A DNA stretch of 7,660 nucleotides from Desulfobacteraceae bacterium (GCA_020349865.1 CP070700.1:841104-848763); one strand, 5' to 3'. Counted from the first letter of the stretch, positions 1 to 6,093 are shown. Notes: a model not told the origin generated them from the sequence alone. Program-made: numbers and translations.

Positions 1-1
1 A

Positions 2-40
2 GACGTGCGCATCGACGGTGACAAGATTCTCATGGGATAG
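2..40 (+). CDS. C-terminal end of a spike-type protein (VgrG/DUF3540-like), cut by the window edge
   Basis: Only the last 12 codons and a TAG stop are present, reading DVRIDGDKILMG. The short alternating pattern ending in a hydrophobic-Gly pair resembles the C-termini of DUF3540 or VgrG-type beta-helical spike proteins, in which 'IDG' turns are common. The position immediately before a DUF4150 PAAR-like gene agrees, since DUF3540 and DUF4150 genes are often adjacent in T6SS loci. The stop codon overlaps the ribosome binding site of the next gene, so the two are almost certainly co-transcribed. The fragment is too short to assign a family from sequence alone. Confidence 0.5.
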   Translation, partial: DVRIDGDKILMG

Positions 41-48
41 GAGGTGAT
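39..48 (+). promoter_or_regulatory. Very strong Shine-Dalgarno site for the PAAR-like gene
   Basis: AGGAGGTGAT is a full-length match to the 16S rRNA anti-Shine-Dalgarno sequence. It starts inside the stop codon of the preceding gene. The core AGGAGG (39-44) is 7 bases from the ATG at 52 but only 4 from the GTG at 49, which favours the ATG as start. Confidence 0.75.
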
Positions 49-51
49 GTG

Positions 52-456
52 ATGTTTGCAAACTGTCAGCTGGGGGGCATGCATTTCGCATTTCCGGATG
101 TCTGCAATACACCCACGGCTGTGGGACCTGTTCCAATTCCTTACCCGAACATGGCCACGGGTGTGACGGCCAATCCGGGGACGGCCTGCAAGAAGATTTA
201 CCTGTCCTGCATGCCGGCCCACAACTTGATGACCCAGATTCCTATAAGTCAGGGTGACAACGCGGGGGTAAACATGGGTGTGGCCTCCGGTATGGTCATG
301 GGACCCTGCAAGCATTTGATGGGCAGTTTGGGGGTCATTTATGAAGGAGCTCCCGCCACCAAGATGACCAGTCCCACCGGGCAAAACGGCATGAGTCTGA
401 ACGTTCCGGGAATGACTCTCGTGCCGGCGCAGTTCAAGGTAATGATTATGAAATAA
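52..456 (+). CDS. PAAR-like (DUF4150) spike-tip protein
   Basis: A protein of 134 residues that probably caps the T6SS VgrG-type spike and carries or links to cargo. The signature is PDVCNTPTAVGPVPIPYPN at residues 15-33, matching the DUF4150 (Tox-PAAR-like) opening motif. It is followed by GDNAGVNMGVASG (68-80), corresponding to the family's 'GDEaG...GvvSG' segment, and by a Gly-rich end with NG and VPG turns, consistent with a small beta-cone. Cys 5, 18, 46, 53 and 86 and His 11, 57 and 88 are candidate metal ligands as in PAAR proteins, but the ligand set cannot be fixed by eye. No toxin extension is fused: the chain ends right after the domain, so any effector must be a separate protein. 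The ATG at 52 is chosen over the GTG at 49 from Shine-Dalgarno spacing. It follows the upstream gene by 11 bases. Confidence 0.88.
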   Translation: MFANCQLGGMHFAFPDVCNTPTAVGPVPIPYPNMATGVTANPGTACKKIYLSCMPAHNLMTQIPISQGDNAGVNMGVASGMVMGPCKHLMGSLGVIYEGAPATKMTSPTGQNGMSLNVPGMTLVPAQFKVMIMK

Positions 457-534
457 TTGCTTGGCTGGAATTACAGGACAAAATGGATACATAATTAGAT
501 TCAGATACGATAACAGTTGAATCGGGGAAAACCA

Positions 535-1311
535 ATGAAAACCATATGGGTCACCTCCCTTGGCCCCTCACCGGATCCCATCAAAAAGCTGATGTCTCAG
601 ATGAAGACTTACGGAGTGGAGGTTCAAGGGCATTTCTGGAAGGATGATTTGAAGAAAATGGCCTGGATGGCGGCCTGGGATAGTTTGGTCGATGCCAATA
701 TTTCCATGTGGGGAATTTTAGGCTCGAGCGATGAATTACTAGTCCCGGACAATCTCTATGGCCTGTCGATGCTGGCGATCACTGCCCAGGCTCAAAGGGG
801 TTTGCATTTTCCCGTCATGATCCTTCAAACCCAGGGGGAATCCATCTCCTCCGAGCAACTGAGCACACCCCTCAGAGGGGCGGAAGTCATGTCGGCCTCG
901 GATGGCGGGTTGGGAGCGAGGATGGTGGCCAAGGCTCATAAGCCGGAAAAGCCGCTACTTTCTGAATATCACCTGAATATTTACGGCAACGAACAGATCG
1001 GACAGTGGTTTGAGGTGCGGCCGGAGAATTCGAGCTGGTCCGGAGTGATGTTCGGTGTGAGCGGCGCCGAGATTGCCTTTCACGCCGTTGGGCCTTCCGG
1101 AAGCCTTCCGGCCAAGACGGTGCTGAACTACCCGATGGAAGGACTGAAGCTGGAAATGGGAGGAAAAGAATATACGGCCTGGGCCGCTCAAAACGAATTG
1201 GATACCGAGACCTCCTATTTTGTCAAGGTGGAGGGATTCCCCGAGTCGATTGTGTTCGGTGCCTACTCCGTCGAAGAAGCGGCGGAGGTTTTTGTGGTAA
1301 GGCTGAAATAG
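535..1311 (+). CDS. Unrecognised 258-aa two-part protein behind the PAAR-like gene
   Basis: I do not recognise a family. The N-terminal half (about residues 1-100) alternates hydrophobic strands and helices: a strand at IWVTSLG (4-10), a helix around 15-26, a strand near GVEVQG (27-32), a strand ISMWGILGS (56-64) and a strand PVMILQTQG (93-101). This suggests a Rossmann- or TIR-like alpha/beta fold. The C-terminal half (about 143-258) is rich in beta strands with many aromatics and Gly turns. There is no signal peptide or membrane segment. The ATG at 535 has a GGGGA-type Shine-Dalgarno at 524-528; an in-frame TTG at 517 would add six residues and is less likely. It lies 78 bases after the PAAR-like gene, the usual place for a T6SS effector or adaptor. 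That role is inferred from position only. Confidence 0.7.
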   Translation: MKTIWVTSLGPSPDPIKKLMSQMKTYGVEVQGHFWKDDLKKMAWMAAWDSLVDANISMWGILGSSDELLVPDNLYGLSMLAITAQAQRGLHFPVMILQTQGESISSEQLSTPLRGAEVMSASDGGLGARMVAKAHKPEKPLLSEYHLNIYGNEQIGQWFEVRPENSSWSGVMFGVSGAEIAFHAVGPSGSLPAKTVLNYPMEGLKLEMGGKEYTAWAAQNELDTETSYFVKVEGFPESIVFGAYSVEEAAEVFVVRLK

Positions 1312-1414
1312 CCGGATTTTTGCTGGGCGGGCGGACAAGACCCCCTGCATCGGATATCTTGTTGCAGGCAGAAAAGCAGCAGCATTAACAAAAAAACAGA
1401 TACGAGGTGGCAAA

Positions 1415-2185
1415 ATGAGCAGTGCAGAAGTCATTCGCAAGGATTTGGACAATCAGCAGTTCCTAGGGCTTCGTCAGAACACCGAGAAGATCTCAGAAGT
1501 TCTGAAAAAAAGATTAAATGAACATTTGGATGTGCTCAGACCGCTTTTTATCCCCCGTAAACTTCTCGGGACTTATATTGAAAGTGCTTCAACCGATGAA
1601 GTCCACGGTTCCGACAAGGCATTTGCCGAGCTTCAGGAGTATTTTGCCGCGATCTGTGAAGACCCGTTTGGTTTGCCCAAGAAACTTCGCTCGCCTTTGC
1701 CGCCGATTTCGAATCAAATCGATGCGGTACCCTATCAATATGCGCTTTATGTGGGAGAGAAGAAAGGAAAGGCGACAAGCATCACGACCGCGACCCGCTG
1801 GATTTTATCCTATCGGAGTGAGTGCCCCATCAATCGCTTGACGGCCATGTTGTCCGGGGCTGAAAATCGCCAACCCGAGGATATGAAACATTCTCTGATC
1901 GCCCATTTAACCCTTGTGATCTTCTTGAAGCACTTTACGTCCCTAAAACAGCTGTTGCAGGATCTGCGTTACGAGGTGGAAATTCAAGAATTGAACGATT
2001 TAGGCGGCCTTCCGGCTGTGGTCTTGGAAGCTCCTGTAGAGACCTTCCTGCCCCCGGACGATTTCATTCTTCAAATTACGCAGCTTTCCGGTATTCCGGC
2101 CTTCCAGGAAATTATCGACCTTGATGCGGTGGATAACATCCCTGATCCGCTGAAGGATGTTTTGAAGGCTTGCTTGAAAGGATGA
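1415..2185 (+). CDS. Unrecognised 256-aa T6SS-neighbourhood protein
   Basis: I do not recognise the family. The N-terminus (about 1-45) is predicted helical with heptad-like spacing. It is followed by the segment RPLFIPRKLLGTYI (42-55), a mixed middle region with a helix rich in Leu/Ile (161-183), and a C-terminal stretch FILQITQLSGIPAFQEIIDL (217-236) ending in an acidic-Pro tail. There is no signal peptide. The helix around 161-173 (LIAHLTLVIFLKHF) is hydrophobic but contains His and Lys and looks like a buried core helix, not a membrane span. The ATG at 1415 is preceded by a good ribosome site, GAGGTGG at 1404-1410. It follows the previous gene by 103 bases on the same strand and is the last gene before the convergent unit. 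A cytoplasmic adaptor, chaperone, baseplate accessory or immunity-like role would fit; none is shown. Confidence 0.7.
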   Translation: MSSAEVIRKDLDNQQFLGLRQNTEKISEVLKKRLNEHLDVLRPLFIPRKLLGTYIESASTDEVHGSDKAFAELQEYFAAICEDPFGLPKKLRSPLPPISNQIDAVPYQYALYVGEKKGKATSITTATRWILSYRSECPINRLTAMLSGAENRQPEDMKHSLIAHLTLVIFLKHFTSLKQLLQDLRYEVEIQELNDLGGLPAVVLEAPVETFLPPDDFILQITQLSGIPAFQEIIDLDAVDNIPDPLKDVLKACLKG

Positions 2186-2187
2186 GT

Positions 2188-2232
2188 CGGTATTAGGCAG
2201 GGGATACCGCCCTTTGGCAGCGTCTGCCAAAG
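2188..2232. terminator. Two adjacent hairpins between convergent genes
   Basis: The first stem pairs CGGTAT (2188-2193) with ATACCG (2204-2209) around a 10-base loop. The second is a perfect 9-bp stem, CTTTGGCAG (2212-2220) with CTGCCAAAG (2224-2232), around the loop CGT. They begin 3 bases after the stop of the plus-strand gene and lie between it and the end of the minus-strand cyclase gene. No T-run follows the strong stem on either strand, so they may stabilise 3' ends or assist factor-dependent termination instead of acting as classical intrinsic terminators. Confidence 0.45.
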
Positions 2233-2282
2233 ATGCACGCCCAGCAATGTTACAGGCCGCTGTATATGGCTAAGATTTTTCG

Positions 2283-2309
2283 AAAATACCTAAGGGTAAT
2301 TGTATTTTT
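2283..2309. terminator. Weak AT-rich hairpin with T-run, possible bidirectional terminator
   Basis: AAAATAC (2283-2289) pairs with GTATTTT (2302-2308) and the right arm runs on into another T. An alternative inner stem TACC/GGTA (2287-2290 with 2295-2298) would be followed by TTTT on the minus strand. It lies 20 bases past the stop of the cyclase gene. Stems are AT-rich and short, so the call is tentative. Confidence 0.3.
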
Positions 2310-2328
2310 ACCAAACGGATGCGAGCAA

Positions 2329-3267
2329 TTAACGTATAGCGAAAACATGCTCCATGCCTTTTCGTCCCCTGATTGAAATCTCACCGAGATCTTTCACCGT
2401 CAGGTCATTGCGAACAAGCGCTGCAGTTTGCGAGCAAATAACAATGTGGGCAGGCAACACTTTGTTGGCCACATCGGACAAGCGGAAGGCCACATTAATG
2501 CAATCCCCGACCAGTGCCATGTCCGCTAATCGTGATCCATAGTGTGACATTGTCACCGGTCCGGTTGATATTCCCCACCCCACTTTCAAATCATCGGCGC
2601 CCGAATATTTTCCCGAAAGTTCAGCCCAGAGATGGTCGAACCTTTCCATCTGCTGCAAAGCAGCCTGGCAGGCACGAACCGCCTGATTTTCAGGCGCAGC
2701 GTCTCGATGACCCCAGAATGCGTAAACAGCGTCACCGGCATAGTCTTTTACGGTTCCTTTGAAATCGTTTATGATGGCGCTGAAGTTGGCAAAGATTTCT
2801 TTCATCAAGTCAAACACCTCGGATGAAGCGTGTTTCTGTGTGAATTCTGAATATTTCCTCACATCCGCAACCAAGTTGGTGACCGTCATCTCGGATGGAG
2901 TGACGAGGGTCATTGCCGTTTGTAAACCATCATCGCTGTCGGCAGAGGCATGTTGCGGATACGATACCCGCAGATGGAATTCGCCGATACGAATGACATC
3001 GCCGTCCGCAAGAGCTAGTTCTGAACCGGCAGCCATGCGGACACTATTTACCCAGGTGCCATTCTTGCTCGTATCGGTGATGCGAAGGTGGGCCGCCGTC
3101 CTATCGATTACGGCATGATCTCTGGACGCGGAAGGACTTTGCAGAAGGATCCGTTTGTGAACCTCAATCCCCTGGCACGTTCTGCCGATAAAAATTCTGT
3201 CGACAATTTCTATACGGTTAACCTGACGGTTCTCATCGATCCATTCCAAGTAAGGGTTATTCATCAT
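2329..3267 (-). CDS. FHA domain fused to a class III adenylate/guanylate cyclase domain
   Basis: A cytoplasmic signalling enzyme of 312 residues that should convert a nucleoside triphosphate to a cyclic nucleotide, gated by a phosphothreonine-reading FHA domain. The FHA domain (about 20-102) has the conserved GR (28-29), SRDH (48-51) and NGTWVN (69-74) positions. The cyclase domain (about 125-312) has the metal-binding Asp135 in VADVRKYSEF, Asp179 in YAGDAVYAFW, and the transition-state Asn258 and Arg262 in INVAFR, so it should be active. The substrate-selecting positions are unusual: the usual Lys four residues before Asp179 is Asp175, with Lys174 beside it, and the usual Asp/Thr three residues before Gly254 is Ala251. 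ATP or GTP preference therefore cannot be assigned. There is no membrane segment. Two ATGs (3267 and 3264) begin the frame; the ribosome site is weak. A 369-base repeat-bearing gap separates it from the sheath gene upstream. Confidence 0.92.
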   Translation of the reverse strand: MMNNPYLEWIDENRQVNRIEIVDRIFIGRTCQGIEVHKRILLQSPSASRDHAVIDRTAAHLRITDTSKNGTWVNSVRMAAGSELALADGDVIRIGEFHLRVSYPQHASADSDDGLQTAMTLVTPSEMTVTNLVADVRKYSEFTQKHASSEVFDLMKEIFANFSAIINDFKGTVKDYAGDAVYAFWGHRDAAPENQAVRACQAALQQMERFDHLWAELSGKYSGADDLKVGWGISTGPVTMSHYGSRLADMALVGDCINVAFRLSDVANKVLPAHIVICSQTAALVRNDLTVKDLGEISIRGRKGMEHVFAIR

Positions 3268-3358
3268 TTCAATACCGGCAGTTGTTATTCGGTTTTTTAC
3301 TGGATTCCCGCCTTCGAGACTGTGTCGTAATTGGCAGAACGACGCCTAACGGTGTTTT

Positions 3359-3479
3359 CGTCATTCCGGGCTTGACCCGTGGTTCGACAGGCTCACCACC
3401 CTGAGCGAAGTCGAAGGGGAATCCAGCGCTTTTTCAAAGTATTACGTTAATGGATGCCGGATAAGGTCCAGCATGACAG
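3359..3479. repeat. Imperfect inverted repeat inside the MITE-like element
   Basis: The left arm GTCATTCCGGGCTTGACCCG (3360-3379), continued by GGAATCC after an interruption, is an imperfect inverse complement of the right arm 3452-3478, which reads from GGATGCCGG to GCATGACA. The arm type 'gtcattccgggcttgacccggaatcc' is a dispersed intergenic repeat unit. A 10-base AGCGCTTTTT occurs twice, at 3425-3434 and 3490-3499, linking its loop to the right end. Confidence 0.5.
3380..3418. repeat. Small palindromic repeat inserted in the left arm
   Basis: TTCGAC (3383-3388) and GTCGAA (3410-3415) form the outer stem; GCTCA (3391-3395) and TGAGC (3402-3406) form an inner stem. This is the widespread 'TTCGACaggCTCA...TGAGcgaaGTCGAA' palindrome. 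Deleting these 39 bases rejoins ...GACCCG to GAATCC..., recreating an intact left arm of the larger repeat, which implies it inserted there. Confidence 0.55.
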
Positions 3480-3483
3480 GCAG

Positions 3484-3505
3484 AATTCAAGCGCTTTTTT
3501 GAATT
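3484..3505. repeat. Hairpin next to the right terminal repeat
   Basis: AATTCAA (3484-3490) pairs with TTGAATT (3499-3505) around an 8-base loop. The right arm overlaps the inner end of the MITE-like right terminal repeat. It may be a structural part of that element. Confidence 0.4.
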
Positions 3506-3532
3506 GCGACACAGTCTGCTTCGCGGGAATAA

Positions 3533-3636
3533 CGGTTCTGAGAACGGATGCCGTTTATTTGCCAACGCCTCAAAATGTCACTTAGATTTTTGACTTTATT
3601 AGCAACACATTTGCTTTAAGGCAAGCGTGCGTTTAC
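3533..3636. other. Rest of the sheath-cyclase intergenic gap, no gene seen
   Basis: This stretch follows the sheath gene stop on the minus strand. It holds short weak palindromes such as GTTCTGAGAAC (3535-3545) and AACGG-ATG-CCGTT (3543-3555) and AT-rich sequence, but no convincing intrinsic terminator, RNA gene or reading frame. Confidence 0.35.
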
Positions 3637-5208
3637 TTACCATGAAAATTCGAGCTTCACCATATCCTTGGAAGGCAGAATCTGCCGGGTGGGTTCCAGC
3701 GCGATGCGGACCGGAACCCGGCCGTCCGGATCGGGTTGGTCCGCTAGAATTTCCAGAGATTCAGGGCCGTGATGTCCGCTGGTTTCCCAGAAAAATTTAA
3801 AAGCCTGCTGTAGTTGCGCTTCCAGATCAGCACTGTTGAGGCCTTTTTCAAAGTGGTCCCGGCACCACAACACCAGCTGGGTAATGCGAGAGACAAACAG
3901 CTGATAACGCAAGGAGATACCCCCTGCCGTGGTTTCATCGGGGACAAAGGCAATGTCCTTGCCCGGCACTGGAGCAAGCGGGATGATTCCGCTGCGGATG
4001 AACTGCTCGATCCGGTCCCGGTCGAAATTTGCCTCGGTGGGTAAAGGTCTTTTGGGATCTTCCGAGTTCAGCGGAAGATCCTCGAGCCGGATGGCCTGCC
4101 GGTCCGTAAAGCGCGTCGGCCATCCCGTTTCGATAAGGCTCCGGCCGATCAGGGTCCCCAGCGCCCACACCGGGCTGATCCAGGCTGGATTTTTCTCCTC
4201 GAACGGTACGCGGCGCGGCAGGTTGTCTTTACCGTACGGATAGCGGGCCAAAATGCGGTTGCAGGTGACGGCCAGCCACCTGGCCGCCGGCCTTTTTTTG
4301 AAGCTCTGCCACCTGGCAAATGGCGGTTCTTCCAGATAGTGGGGCAGGAAAGCGAGTCTGAGGATATCCTGCCAGCTGTCGATGTGGAAAAATTCCGGCC
4401 GGATCCAGGTGATCGCGGGTACCAGCAGAGTTTCTGAAAATTGTGCAATTCCTTCAAGGAGTTCCAGCTTCCTGGGGCTGCTGTCACAGGGTAAATCCAC
4501 CAGAATCAGCGATGGCAGTGCGTCGATCACTTCCGCGCTCAGGGCAGCGAGGGTGTCGTTCAGCGAATCATCCGATACCGGGGTGATCTCAATTCGGATA
4601 TCCTTGTCCCCGAGATTTAGCTGCCGCAGGAGTAGATTCAGTCCGCGCCAGGATGCCTCCAGCGCCCTGAAAGTTTGATCCAAAAAAATATGCGTGAGAA
4701 TCTGTTTAATGATGCCGTCGATCTGCCGGGCAGCGCCCTGCGCACCGGGAGGAAGGCCGGAGCGTTCATCCGGCAGAGCAACTATATCGAGTATTTTTTC
4801 CAGGGAATTACGCCCAGGTGACGGCGGTTTGCGGGGGGTGGTTTCAACGCGGATAAGGGGCAAATTCGGCCACCGCGCCAGGCGGGTGTTGATTTGATCA
4901 GGAGAAAAATTTTTTCGCCTGGCCTCTTCAACCCAATTTCTGGCTTCCAGGAAATTGCGCAGCACCGGGCTGTTACGCATCACATTGTCCGGGTGGAAAT
5001 CTTTGAGTTTTGTAAATTTGAGTTCAATCTGTTCATCCGGTAACAGGTCAGGGGGAACCGTTACCGTGCAGGTTGGTTCGAGGTCCGCGATCACCCGATC
5101 CGGGTCAGCGGGATCTACATTTATGGGTGCGTTATCCCAGACCGGACAATCCGAACCGACAAGAGGCGCCAGCACCAGAATTTTAAACGGAATCGAGGGA
5201 ATTTTCAT
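3637..5208 (-). CDS. T6SS contractile sheath protein with TssB-like and TssC-like regions in one chain
   Basis: This 523-residue protein should assemble the contractile sheath. The N-terminal part (about 1-120) is TssB/VipA-like: a VDP...DLEPTCTV strand region (31-49), then FTKLKDFHPDNV (65-76) and SPVLRNFLEARNWVEEA (80-96), matching the 'F.sl.DF.P..v....L..ll..R..l' TssB pattern. From about 160 it is TssC/VipB-like: IDGIIKQIL...FRALEASWRGL (163-190), the RWLAVTCNRILARYPYG segment (310-326), FEE (336-338), WALGTLIGRSLIETGW (348-363), and PLPTEANFDRDRIEQFIRSGIIPL (388-411). The C-terminus ends VKLEFSW. TssB and TssC are normally two genes of about 165 and 490 residues, so the TssC part is shorter than usual, mostly around 205-300. 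The ATG at 5208 has GGAG at a good distance; an in-frame GTG at 5259 would add 17 residues that do not look like TssB. It follows the FHA gene by 66 bases. Confidence 0.85.
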   Translation of the reverse strand: MKIPSIPFKILVLAPLVGSDCPVWDNAPINVDPADPDRVIADLEPTCTVTVPPDLLPDEQIELKFTKLKDFHPDNVMRNSPVLRNFLEARNWVEEARRKNFSPDQINTRLARWPNLPLIRVETTPRKPPSPGRNSLEKILDIVALPDERSGLPPGAQGAARQIDGIIKQILTHIFLDQTFRALEASWRGLNLLLRQLNLGDKDIRIEITPVSDDSLNDTLAALSAEVIDALPSLILVDLPCDSSPRKLELLEGIAQFSETLLVPAITWIRPEFFHIDSWQDILRLAFLPHYLEEPPFARWQSFKKRPAARWLAVTCNRILARYPYGKDNLPRRVPFEEKNPAWISPVWALGTLIGRSLIETGWPTRFTDRQAIRLEDLPLNSEDPKRPLPTEANFDRDRIEQFIRSGIIPLAPVPGKDIAFVPDETTAGGISLRYQLFVSRITQLVLWCRDHFEKGLNSADLEAQLQQAFKFFWETSGHHGPESLEILADQPDPDGRVPVRIALEPTRQILPSKDMVKLEFSW

Positions 5209-5274
5209 AAAAGCTCCGGTTCGGGATATCACCTGATGTTGACGATGATAATCGAACACAAGCGTTTCGGCTCG

Positions 5275-6093
5275 CTAAATGGTGTTCTTATCCTGTGTCT
5301 CGGTGCCATTCAATTCCGGTGCAGGCTCTTCATGCTCAGCCAGGCGGCCTCCGCCCAGGAAACGAAAGGTGGGTCCCTTGGGGCTGAGGGACAACAGGTT
5401 GTCCGGATTTAACGGCGCCTGAATGCGCACAGGTACAGCATTGATCACAACCATGTTGCGTCCGGTCAGATCTTTTACCCAGTATTGACCCTGATCAAAA
5501 AAAAGCTGGATATGCCGATCCAGGATTTCGGGGTGCTCCAGGCTGAAATCGCAGTCCGGGTTTTTCCCGATGATTACCGGCAACTCTTTAAATGAGCGAA
5601 GGGTGGGACCGTATTGAATGATGAGGGGCACTTGAACTTTTTGTATCGATACCTGGCGTTCGGGAGTCGGTTTGGTTGGAGGAGGTGTTGGCGCTATTTT
5701 CTGCACCGGCTTTGATTCTGTTTCAATGGGAATACCGGGTTGCGTGAATTTTTCAAGCGCTTGGGCGCTCTCTTCAATCCGAGTCAGAAAACTTACCTTT
5801 GGTCCGCCTTCTGCAAAAATCAACACATCCCCGGATTTCAGATAGGCCTCTTTGACTCGCTTGCCGTTGACAAACGTTCCATTGGCACTCTGATCGGATA
5901 ATTTGAATCGATTCCCCTCTCTGGTAATGAGAGCATGTTGGCGAGAAATAATCGCCAGGTGTTTTGGAAACTGGACCTGGCATGAGGGATGACGGCCGAT
6001 GGATATTTCGGAGTTTAAATAATCCTGAATTTCACCTTTCAAAGGGCCTTCAATGTGCACGAGCTGCACGACGATAGTGGGTTTATCGGTCAT
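5275..6093 (-). CDS. Protein with two FHA domains, T6SS-associated
   Basis: A cytoplasmic phosphopeptide-reading protein of 272 residues. FHA1 (about 8-105) has GR at 33-34, SRQH at 50-53 and NGTFVNG at 71-77, the full phosphothreonine-binding set. A Pro- and Lys-rich linker (about 107-150) follows. A second FHA-like domain (about 155-250) is degenerate: the conserved Arg is Lys177 in IIGKNPDC, the conserved Ser is Leu191 in LDRH, and there is no NGT motif, so it probably does not bind phosphothreonine and may serve contact or dimerisation. T6SS loci commonly encode FHA proteins (Fha1/TagH type) that respond to a threonine kinase; none is in the window. Spacing of 35 bases from the upstream lipoprotein gene and 66 to the sheath gene supports one operon. 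The start ATG lacks an obvious strong ribosome site. Confidence 0.88.
   Translation of the reverse strand: MTDKPTIVVQLVHIEGPLKGEIQDYLNSEISIGRHPSCQVQFPKHLAIISRQHALITREGNRFKLSDQSANGTFVNGKRVKEAYLKSGDVLIFAEGGPKVSFLTRIEESAQALEKFTQPGIPIETESKPVQKIAPTPPPTKPTPERQVSIQKVQVPLIIQYGPTLRSFKELPVIIGKNPDCDFSLEHPEILDRHIQLFFDQGQYWVKDLTGRNMVVINAVPVRIQAPLNPDNLLSLSPKGPTFRFLGGGRLAEHEEPAPELNGTETQDKNTI

Larger units (their letters stand above)
3317..3518. mobile_element. MITE-like element with 16-bp terminal inverted repeats
   Basis: The ends AGACTGTGTCGTAATT (3317-3332) and the inverse of AATTGCGACACAGTCT (3502-3517) match at 15 of 16 positions. CTTCG flanks both sides (3312-3316 and 3519-3523), with a single extra G at 3518. 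The roughly 200-base element has no coding potential of its own. This fits a non-autonomous miniature element mobilised in trans; no transposase is in the window. It sits between the sheath gene and the FHA-cyclase gene and may break their co-transcription. Confidence 0.55.
3304..3530. repeat. Interrupted intergenic palindrome (host site of a nested insertion)
   Basis: ATTCCCGC at 3304-3311 and GCGGGAAT at 3523-3530 are perfect inverse complements. Removing the 202 bases at 3317-3518 together with one copy of the flanking CTTCG (3312-3316 and 3519-3523) restores ATTCCCGC-CTTC-GCGGGAAT. This is a compact hairpin of the dispersed 'ggattcccgc...gcgggaat' type seen in many proteobacterial intergenic regions. 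The 5-base CTTCG direct repeat looks like a target-site duplication. Confidence 0.6.

Noticed and set aside
1344..1368. CCTGCA...TGCAGG inverted repeat in the 1312-1414 gap
   Set aside because: The stem is only 6 bp with a 13-base loop and no T-run, and is easily expected by chance; not called as a terminator.
955..1452. 165-codon minus-strand open frame opposite the 258-aa gene
   Set aside because: It overlaps two better-supported plus-strand genes and their ribosome sites, and its translation has no recognisable domain; it is an antisense shadow.
3303..3532. Possible CRISPR array or small RNA gene in the repeat-rich gap
   Set aside because: The repeats are inverted and nested, not evenly spaced direct repeats with spacers, and no promoter-terminator pair was visible to support an RNA gene.
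3929..4678. Several open frames on both strands within the sheath gene
   Set aside because: They lie inside a gene whose TssB/TssC motifs fix the coding frame, and their translations are Arg/Ser-rich with no domain.
5209..5259. Longer start (GTG at 5259) for the sheath protein
   Set aside because: The 17 extra residues do not look like a TssB N-terminus, and the ATG at 5208 has a well-placed GGAG.
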